A stretch of 64,000 nt of DNA from Thermodesulfobacteriota bacterium (GTDB lineage: Bacteria > Thermosulfidibacterota > Thermosulfidibacteria > Thermosulfidibacterales > B14-G1). The position numbers and the translations under genes are program-made. Shown here piece after piece: positions 57,393-64,000 of this stretch; position 1 is the first letter of the stretch, and each line of letters opens with the position of its first letter. Below the pieces are notes generated by a model, which saw nothing but the letters and a program-made list of their open reading frames with translations, was not told the DNA's origin and searched no databases. The stretch covers positions 1 to 64,000 of the forward strand of contig JAJSAC010000068.1 in the NCBI GenBank assembly GCA_024274915.1, read 5' to 3'.

Positions 57393-57421
57393 TTTACATG
57401 TAAATAGTCTTTTGCTATAAG
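57393..57421 (+). promoter_or_regulatory. Candidate sigma70-type promoter with palindrome overlapping the -35
   Basis: TTTACA (57393-57398) N17 TATAAG (57416-57421); perfect 12-bp palindrome TTTACATGTAAA 57393-57404. Confidence 0.4.
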
Positions 57422-57575
57422 TAAAGGAGGGATGTGAAAGGGGGTTAAAGGGATAGGGTGCCTGTGCCTATGTTTTTGTGGATAGTTGGCTCATTACTTC
57501 GCTCTGGTTAGGCGTCCTTGTGGGGTTGGGCAAGTTTGGGGATGCTATAAAAGAACCTTTTGAAGGAGGTAGGAC

Positions 57576-58919
57576 ATGAAAGACAGGTATATGGCAATGC
57601 TCGGTGGGGCACTGTTTCTTCTGCTTTTGTCTCCCCTTTCATGGGGTGCCGAGATGGGCAAGTTCAAGTACAGCGAGTTTAAGAGTCCCAAGAGGTGTGG
57701 CATGTGTCACCAGGAAATCTATCAGGAGTGGAAGCAGAGCCTTATGGCCAAGTCCTTCACCCACGGTTGGGATGATGTGGAGTACTTCAAACTGGCTTTA
57801 CCTCATGCCATGAAGCTGGCCAAAGTGGCGGGAGTGAAGGGAGGATGTATAGCGTGTCACGCCCCTTTGGCCTTCCTCACTGGAGACATTCCTCCCAAAC
57901 CGCCCGCATCGGGGACAAGGGCCAATGAGGGTGTGAGCTGCGAGGTTTGTCACAATATCACCGGGACCACCGAAAAGGTGCCCTACAACTTCAGCTATAC
58001 CATCCAGCCCGGTAGGGTGAAGCAAGGCCCAAGGAAGGATGTAAAGGCTCCCCACGGAGTGGAGACCTCTCAGTTCCTGAGGAGTTCTGGGTTCTGTGCC
58101 ACCTGCCACGACGAGGCCAGCCCCTACGGTGCCTGGGTGAAAGAGACGTATCGAGAGTGGAAGGCTGGGCCCTATGCCAGGGAGGGCGTGAGGTGTCAGG
58201 ACTGCCATGTGTCCTCCGGCCCTGGTAATGCGGCTAGGGGCAGGTTCCGTAAGGATGTGGCCCATCATGTCTTCCACGGTGCCCACTCTGAGAGCAAGCT
58301 GGCGGGGGCTGTGGATCTAGCCCTTTACACAAAGACAGAAACCGTATCCCCCAGTTCCAGGATGAAGTTGAGGGTGGAACTCTTTAACGGGAAGGTTGGT
58401 CATTTTATTCCTTCTGGTTCGTCGGAAGAGAGAATGCTCTGGCTGGAGGTGTGGGCTGTTGACTCAGCGGGCCGTAAGTTTTTCATTCCTGTAGACAAAA
58501 AGGGCTTTAAGGGAGAGGGGTACACCATTGCCAGCTCTGATGCTTTGGCTTATCAGGCTATGGGTGAGATCATGGGGATCAAAGGCTTCAAGGGGATCAA
58601 GAGGGACGGTGATGTGCCCAATGGTGCCCGGATCTTCAGAAAGCCTTTCTTTGATCCTAAGGGCCGTATGACCATATGTCAGTGGTACACGGCCAACAAC
58701 ACCCTGGTGGACTATCGGATAGGTCCCAGGGAGACCAAGGTGGAGACCTACACCTGGAAGGTGCCTGGCAGTATAGCTCCAGGCTCCGTCACCATTGAAG
58801 CCACCCTCTATTACAGCCTGGTACCCTCGTCTGTTGGTAAGTTTCTGAAGCTTCCCGCTGCAGAGTATAAACCTGTGGTGGTGAACGCAGGCACTTTGGT
58901 GCTAAAGGTCAAAAAGTAG
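57576..58919 (+). CDS. Secreted multiheme c-type cytochrome (cytochrome c554-like), five CxxCH
   Basis: CGMCH, CIACH, CEVCH, CATCH, CQDCH; signal peptide. Confidence 0.9.
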   Translation: MKDRYMAMLGGALFLLLLSPLSWGAEMGKFKYSEFKSPKRCGMCHQEIYQEWKQSLMAKSFTHGWDDVEYFKLALPHAMKLAKVAGVKGGCIACHAPLAFLTGDIPPKPPASGTRANEGVSCEVCHNITGTTEKVPYNFSYTIQPGRVKQGPRKDVKAPHGVETSQFLRSSGFCATCHDEASPYGAWVKETYREWKAGPYAREGVRCQDCHVSSGPGNAARGRFRKDVAHHVFHGAHSESKLAGAVDLALYTKTETVSPSSRMKLRVELFNGKVGHFIPSGSSEERMLWLEVWAVDSAGRKFFIPVDKKGFKGEGYTIASSDALAYQAMGEIMGIKGFKGIKRDGDVPNGARIFRKPFFDPKGRMTICQWYTANNTLVDYRIGPRETKVETYTWKVPGSIAPGSVTIEATLYYSLVPSSVGKFLKLPAAEYKPVVVNAGTLVLKVKK

Positions 58920-58941
58920 CTCCCGCACTTTCGTTTCCCCA

Positions 58942-58970
58942 TGGGGCAGGCTTGCTTTGGGCCTGCCCCA
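58942..58970 (+). terminator. Strong hairpin after cytochrome gene
   Basis: TGGGGCAGGC TTGCTTTGG GCCTGCCCCA, perfect 10-bp stem. Confidence 0.5.
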
Positions 58971-59023
58971 GATTATAGTTTGAAGTTATAGGTAAGTTTC
59001 TCATTTCTTTAGGAGGTGACATT

Positions 59024-59542
59024 ATGTCAAAAGAACTATTGGAGGTGGTCGAGGCAGGAATTGAGTTGGAGAAGAAGGGGCTCATCACCTACCTCGACTT
59101 TGCCCATAATTGCAAAAACCTAGTGGGCAAAAATGTCTTTATCCAACTGGCCAAGGACGAGTACCAGCATATGAGGATTTTGGAAGGGTTGAGGGGAAAG
59201 TATCTGGAGGGGGTCGCCTTCGAGGCTCCTGAGCTTCCCAGGATCATAGATGCCAAACTTGAGGAGATACTGGTGAAACCCGAGCACAAAGAGCAGAGCC
59301 TCAAAGCGGATCTTTCCGATTTAGATGCCCTCAAAATGGCCTTGAGCTTTGAGAAGAGGGCGAGCGACATGTTTACCCAGCTGGCAGAGGCCGCCGATGA
59401 TGAGGAGACCAGACAGCTGGCCAGAAGCCTGGCAAAGTGGGAGGCCACCCATTATGACCTCATCCAGGCTGAAATAGACAGTATAACCAACACGGGGTTC
59501 TTCATGGGCCTTAAAGGGTTCGAGATGTCCGAGAGGTATTGA
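59024..59542 (+). CDS. Rubrerythrin-like ferritin-family diiron protein
   Basis: ELEKKGLITYLDFAH...AKDEYQHMRILEGL...ALSFEKRASDMFTQLAEAADDEETRQLARSLAKWEATHYDLI. Confidence 0.9.
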   Translation: MSKELLEVVEAGIELEKKGLITYLDFAHNCKNLVGKNVFIQLAKDEYQHMRILEGLRGKYLEGVAFEAPELPRIIDAKLEEILVKPEHKEQSLKADLSDLDALKMALSFEKRASDMFTQLAEAADDEETRQLARSLAKWEATHYDLIQAEIDSITNTGFFMGLKGFEMSERY

Positions 59543-59558
59543 GAGTCGATTAAAACCC

Positions 59559-61094
59559 ATGGTGGATGGAGAGATGAAAGGACCGGTGTCTCTGCTTGTT
59601 CTCCTGCTAGGGTCTTTCTTTTTGTTGTGGGTATCTCCTTCGTGGGCCCAGTTGCCTGTAAGCGATGTTACTCAGGCCTGTTTGGACTGCCACAGCCAAG
59701 TGACCCCGGGGATAGTTGCGGACTGGAAGGCCAGTGTCCATGCCAAAACTACGAGTGCCCAGGCCTTGGTAAAACCCAGGCTAGAAAGGGCCATCTCCGC
59801 TTCACAGGTGACCGAGAACCTGGCTGGAGTGGTGGTAGGGTGTGCGGAGTGCCATACGGCCAACCCCAAGGCTCACAGGGACACCTTTGAGCACAACGGC
59901 TTCCAGGTCCATGTGGTGGTGACCCCCAGAGACTGTGCCACGTGCCATCCGTTGGAGGTGGAGGGGTATGGAAGGAATATCATGTCTCATGCTTATGGAA
60001 ACCTCATAAACAACCCTGTATACCACAACCTCCTGGACACGGTGGGTGGTTTTCGGGACCTCAACGGTCCCAGGGCGAGCTATGGAGAGCCCGACGCTCA
60101 AACAATGGCCGACTCCTGCCTCTACTGCCATGGTACCAAAGTAGAGGTGAAGGGGTTTGAGACCAGGGTGACCTCCATGGGGGAGATGAAGTTCCCTGTG
60201 CTCTCCGGCTGGCCCAACCAGGGGGTGGGTAGAGTGAATCCTGGCGGCTCCCTGGGCTCCTGTGCCTCTTGTCACACCAGGCACGCTTTTTCCATCGAGA
60301 TGGCCAGGAAGCCCTACACCTGTGGCGAATGCCACAAGGGACCTGATGTGCCCGCCTACAAGGTGTATATGGTGAGCAAGCACGGTAACATCTATTCTTC
60401 CACGGGCAAGGACTGGAATTTCGGGCATATCCCCTGGGTAGTGGGTGAGGACTTCCGTGCACCCACCTGTGCCACCTGTCACGCCAGTCTCATTGTGGAC
60501 GGGAAAGGGAATGTTATCGCCGAGAGAACCCATCAGATGAACGACAGGAGTCCCTGGCGCATCTTTGGCCTCATCTATGCCCATCCCCATCCCAGGGCTC
60601 CGGACACCACCATCATCAGGAATAGGGCGGGCTTGCCCCTGCCCACGGAGCTCACAGGAAAGCCCGTCTCCCAATATCTTGTAGACGCCCAGGAGATGGC
60701 CAGGCGCAGGGAGGCCATGGAGAGGGTTTGCATGGCGTGCCATGCCACCAGTTGGGTAAGGGGCCAATTTGCCAGGTTTGAACACACCATAAAGACCACC
60801 AATGCCATGACCCTAGCAGCCACCCAAATTCTCCTCAAGGCATGGGAAACAGGAGCGGCCAGTGGACTGGCCCGGGGGGATAGCATCTTCAATGAGACCA
60901 TTGAGGAGATGTGGGTGGAGCAGTGGCTCTTCTACGCCAACTCTACCCGCTTTGCTTCGGCTATGGCTGGGGCAGACTACGGGGCCTTTGCCAATGGCCG
61001 CTGGTTCATGAGCAAGAATATCCGGCAGATGGCCGACTGGCTCCAATTTAGGCTTCGGTACCTGAAGAAAGCGGAAGGCAGCAGGGACAAGTGA
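59559..61094 (+). CDS. Octaheme c-type cytochrome, hydroxylamine oxidoreductase (HAO)-like
   Basis: Eight CxxCH (CLDCH, CAECH, CATCH, CLYCH, CASCH, CGECH, CATCH, CMACH); VSKHGNIY; HAO-like spacing and helical C-terminus. Confidence 0.85.
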   Translation: MVDGEMKGPVSLLVLLLGSFFLLWVSPSWAQLPVSDVTQACLDCHSQVTPGIVADWKASVHAKTTSAQALVKPRLERAISASQVTENLAGVVVGCAECHTANPKAHRDTFEHNGFQVHVVVTPRDCATCHPLEVEGYGRNIMSHAYGNLINNPVYHNLLDTVGGFRDLNGPRASYGEPDAQTMADSCLYCHGTKVEVKGFETRVTSMGEMKFPVLSGWPNQGVGRVNPGGSLGSCASCHTRHAFSIEMARKPYTCGECHKGPDVPAYKVYMVSKHGNIYSSTGKDWNFGHIPWVVGEDFRAPTCATCHASLIVDGKGNVIAERTHQMNDRSPWRIFGLIYAHPHPRAPDTTIIRNRAGLPLPTELTGKPVSQYLVDAQEMARRREAMERVCMACHATSWVRGQFARFEHTIKTTNAMTLAATQILLKAWETGAASGLARGDSIFNETIEEMWVEQWLFYANSTRFASAMAGADYGAFANGRWFMSKNIRQMADWLQFRLRYLKKAEGSRDK

Positions 61095-61166
61095 AGGGGG
61101 AGAAGGGCTTGGTTTCTCTCCCTTTTCCCCCTGGATGGGGGGTTGGCAAAAACTTATAAAAAGGGC

Positions 61167-61195
61167 TTGCGTTATATAAATTTCACCTTTATATT
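61167..61195 (+). promoter_or_regulatory. Candidate promoter upstream of desulfoferrodoxin gene
   Basis: TTGCGT N17 TATATT in an AT-rich spacer. Confidence 0.4.
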
Positions 61196-61229
61196 AGTTG
61201 ATAGTAATTTTAGATTAGGAGGGTTTGAG

Positions 61230-61604
61230 ATGGCTGAGAGATTGGAGGTCTATAAGTGTGAGGTTTGCGGTAACATAGTGGAGGTCCTCCATGGAGGTGT
61301 GGGGCAGTTGGTTTGCTGTAACAGGCCCATGACCCGTTTGGTGGAAGGTTCTGTAGATGCCTCCAAAGAGAAGCATGTGCCTGTGGTGGAGAAGGTGGAG
61401 GGCGGCTACAAGGTGAAGGTAGGCAGCGTGGCCCATCCCATGGAGGAGAAGCACTATATCGAGTGGATAGAACTCATTGCTAACGACAGGGTATACAGGC
61501 AGTTTTTAAATCCTGGCCAGGCTCCTGAGGCCTTCTTCCCGGTTGATGCCCAGGAGGTGAAAGCAAGGGAGTACTGCAATATTCATGGCCTTTGGAGAAG
61601 CTGA
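61230..61604 (+). CDS. dfx: Desulfoferrodoxin (superoxide reductase)
   Basis: [62 protein letters not shown] at 61230 after ggagg. Confidence 0.95.
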   Translation: MAERLEVYKCEVCGNIVEVLHGGVGQLVCCNRPMTRLVEGSVDASKEKHVPVVEKVEGGYKVKVGSVAHPMEEKHYIEWIELIANDRVYRQFLNPGQAPEAFFPVDAQEVKAREYCNIHGLWRS

Positions 61605-61699
61605 GGTGAAAGACCGATCTCCGGTTCCCTTTTCAGGATGGATAGGGAGTGGGGTTGGATGAAGGTCTCTTCGCCACACTGGAAATAGCTTCCACAACT

Positions 61700-61740
61700 A
61701 GGCCCTGGCCCCTTTTTCTTGAAGTCCAGGGCCTTTTTCT
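61700..61740 (+). terminator. Rho-independent terminator
   Basis: AGGCCCTGG ... CCAGGGCCT followed by TTTTCT. Confidence 0.7.
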
Positions 61741-61813
61741 GTTTAGATGAGAAATCAGGAAGATTTGTTGTGTAATTCCAACCCTTTTAACAGCTTTGGC
61801 CTAAGTAGGGGAG

Positions 61814-63028
61814 GTGGATATGGAAGAGGTTTTCAGAGCGGTTAAGGTTACAGACAGGGTTTACTGGGTAGGAGTGATAGACTGGGCCTTGAGGAATTTT
61901 CACGGTTACACCACCCGAGAGGGCTCTACCTATAACGCCTATCTCATTCTGGCCGACAAGGTGACCCTCATAGACACGGTGAAGGCTCCTTACAGGGAGG
62001 AGCTATTGGCCAGGGTCGCCAGTGTCATAGACCCCCGGAAGATAGACTATGTTGTTTCCAACCATTCGGAGATGGACCATTCGGGTTCCCTGGCCTGGGT
62101 CATAGAGGTGGTGAAACCCGAAAAGGTCCTTGCCTCTGTCATGGGGGCCAAGGCCCTCAAAGAGCACTTCCACTGGGACGTGGAGGTGGTGCCCGTGAAG
62201 TCCGGGGACGAGGTTGATCTGGGCGGTATGAAGCTTTCCTTCATAGAAACCCGGATGCTCCACTGGCCTGACAGCATGTTTTCGTACTTGGAGGGGGAGG
62301 AGGTCCTTTTCTCCCAGGACGCCTTTGGCATGCATCTTGCCTCCAGCGAGCTCTTTGCCGATGAACTGGATAGGGGCTTGTTGGAGAGGGAAGCGGCTAC
62401 TTACTACGCCAACATCCTGTTGCCATATTCGCCCCTGGTCTTGAAGCTCCTGGCCCGGGTGAGGGAGACGGGTCTCAAGCCCAGGGTGGTGGCCACGGAC
62501 CACGGTCCCATCTGGAGGCGAGGGGAGGATATAGCCTGGATTCTGGGTCTCTATGAAAGGTGGGCCCTGCAGAAGCCTACCAAGAAAGCTGTAGTGGTCT
62601 ATGACACCATGTGGGGTAGTACGGCCCTCATGGCTAGGACCCTGGCCGATGGCCTAGCCGCAGGGGGAGCCCAGGTGAAGCTCATGCCCTTGGAGGGCTC
62701 CCACAGGAGCGATGTGGCGGCGGAGATTTTGGACGCCGGGGCCTTGTTGGTTGGCTCTCCTACCTTGAACAACAACTTATTTCCCTCGGTAGCCGATATC
62801 CTCACTTATCTCAGGGGGTTGAGGCCCCAGAATCTCATTGGGGCGGCCTTCGGCTCTTACGGCTGGAGTGGTGAGTCGGTGAAACAGGTGAGGGAGGTAC
62901 TGGAGGCCATGAAGGTGGAGGTGGTGGGTGAGGTCAAGTCAAAATACGTGCCCACCCGAGAGGTCCTCCAGGAGTGTTACAGCCTGGGCCTCCAGATAGC
63001 CCAGAGACTAGTGGAGGGGGATGAGTAG
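61814..63028 (+). CDS. Flavodiiron protein (rubredoxin:oxygen oxidoreductase / FprA family)
   Basis: [17 protein letters not shown]; metallo-beta-lactamase core; [22 protein letters not shown] flavodoxin domain. Confidence 0.95.
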   Translation: MDMEEVFRAVKVTDRVYWVGVIDWALRNFHGYTTREGSTYNAYLILADKVTLIDTVKAPYREELLARVASVIDPRKIDYVVSNHSEMDHSGSLAWVIEVVKPEKVLASVMGAKALKEHFHWDVEVVPVKSGDEVDLGGMKLSFIETRMLHWPDSMFSYLEGEEVLFSQDAFGMHLASSELFADELDRGLLEREAATYYANILLPYSPLVLKLLARVRETGLKPRVVATDHGPIWRRGEDIAWILGLYERWALQKPTKKAVVVYDTMWGSTALMARTLADGLAAGGAQVKLMPLEGSHRSDVAAEILDAGALLVGSPTLNNNLFPSVADILTYLRGLRPQNLIGAAFGSYGWSGESVKQVREVLEAMKVEVVGEVKSKYVPTREVLQECYSLGLQIAQRLVEGDE

Positions 63029-63728
63029 CATGGCGGTGGACTCCAAGGCATTCAGGGCTTTGTCATATGGCCTTTACGTGGTCACCTCCAGGGATGGGGG
63101 GAGGCTCAATGGTCAGATTGCCAATCCCGTTGTCCAGGTGACCTCCCAGCCTCCCCAGCTGGCGGTGGCCTTGAACAAGGAGAACCTCACCCATGAGTTC
63201 GTGGCCAAAAGCGGGGTTTTTGCTGTCTCTGTTCTAGAGGAGGAGACCCCCATGTCCTTCATTGGCCTCTTTGGTTTTAAGTCGGGGCGGGAAGCGAATA
63301 AGCTCTCCCAGGTGAGCTACCAGGTGGGAGAGACAGGAGCGCCCCTGGTGACGGATCATGCTGTGGCCGTCATGGAGGCCCGGGTGGTGAAGGCCATTGA
63401 TGTGGGCACCCACACAATTTTCGTGGGAGAGGTGGTGGGGGCTAGGGTGGTGAAAGTTGGCAATCCCATGACCTACGCCTACTACCACCGGGTGAAGGGA
63501 GGCAGGTCTCCCAAGAGGGCCCCCACGTACCAGGAGGAGGCACCCGAAGGTGAGATTCCTTTTGGTGGTCTCAAATATATTTGCAACGTGTGTGGCTATA
63601 TCTATGATCCTGCCAAGGGTGACCCTGATCACGGTGTGTCCCCTGGAACCTCTTTTGAGGCCTTGCCAGAGGACTGGGTGTGTCCTGTGTGTGGTGCTGG
63701 GAAGGAGAGCTTCTCTCCCCAGGGCTGA
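63021..63728 (+). CDS. Flavin reductase-rubredoxin fusion (high-molecular-weight rubredoxin)
   Basis: [29 protein letters not shown] flavin reductase; C-terminal [43 protein letters not shown]. Confidence 0.95.
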   Translation: MSSMAVDSKAFRALSYGLYVVTSRDGGRLNGQIANPVVQVTSQPPQLAVALNKENLTHEFVAKSGVFAVSVLEEETPMSFIGLFGFKSGREANKLSQVSYQVGETGAPLVTDHAVAVMEARVVKAIDVGTHTIFVGEVVGARVVKVGNPMTYAYYHRVKGGRSPKRAPTYQEEAPEGEIPFGGLKYICNVCGYIYDPAKGDPDHGVSPGTSFEALPEDWVCPVCGAGKESFSPQG

Positions 63729-63890
63729 ATCTGAACTGTAGGGGGGGTCCTTTACACGGGCCCTCTTTTCTTTTTCTAAAAGAGTTCTTTTGTGGCCTTG
63801 CTCTCCCCTTGACTATTAAATACGACTTTGATAGCTAAATTAACAAATAAGGCTATTTAGGCCCAAATTATTTCAGAGGAGGTTGGTTTC

Positions 63891-64000
63891 ATGGAGGTGG
63901 TACTACTTTCCCGGCTGCAGTTTGCCGTGGCCACCTTCTTCCACTTTCTCTTTGTCCTCCTCACCCTTAAGGACATGCTGGTGGTGGCCTTAATCTTTGT
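63891..64000 (+). CDS. cydA: Probable cytochrome bd oxidase subunit I (cut by window end)
   Basis: RBS agaggagg; MEVVLLSRLQFAVATFFHFLFVLLTL resembles the CydA N-terminus. Confidence 0.65.
   Translation, partial: MEVVLLSRLQFAVATFFHFLFVLLTLKDMLVVALIF

Noticed and set aside
59802-60785. 327-aa antisense ORF opposite the octaheme cytochrome
   Set aside because: Shadow ORF; sense strand carries eight CxxCH motifs.

Overview
A gene-dense 64-kb bacterial chromosome segment, probably from an anaerobic Desulfobacterota-like organism (inferred from gene content). No rRNA, tRNA, CRISPR array, phage or intact transposase gene was recognised. From left to right it holds: a transglutaminase/DUF58/MoxR operon; beta-oxidation genes; a TRAP transporter, GlcD/GlcF-like oxidase, FadR-type regulator, B12 acyl-CoA mutase and CoA-ligase locus; addB/addA; hflX; a GGDEF protein; mnmA; an MscS channel; an Rrf2 regulator; two M16 peptidases; clpC; an envelope/lipid/ribosomal block (bamA-skp-lpxD-fabZ-acpS-rpsF-ssb-rpsR-efp-accBC); cysS; and a multiheme cytochrome / O2-NO defence cluster running into a probable cydA. 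The main candidates for new biology are: (1) a probable selenoprotein gene (54565-55416) that the ORF track splits at an in-frame UGA, with a bacterial SECIS-like hairpin (GGUCUU loop) just downstream; (2) a ~250-bp MITE-like family in three copies, with terminal inverted repeats, probable 8-12 bp target duplications, a conserved subterminal stem and heptanucleotide arrays on both arms; (3) a B12-dependent acyl-CoA mutase with substituted active-site residues, next to its own CoA ligase and import/oxidation genes; (4) a perfect 40-bp palindrome inside an MscS-family coding sequence.
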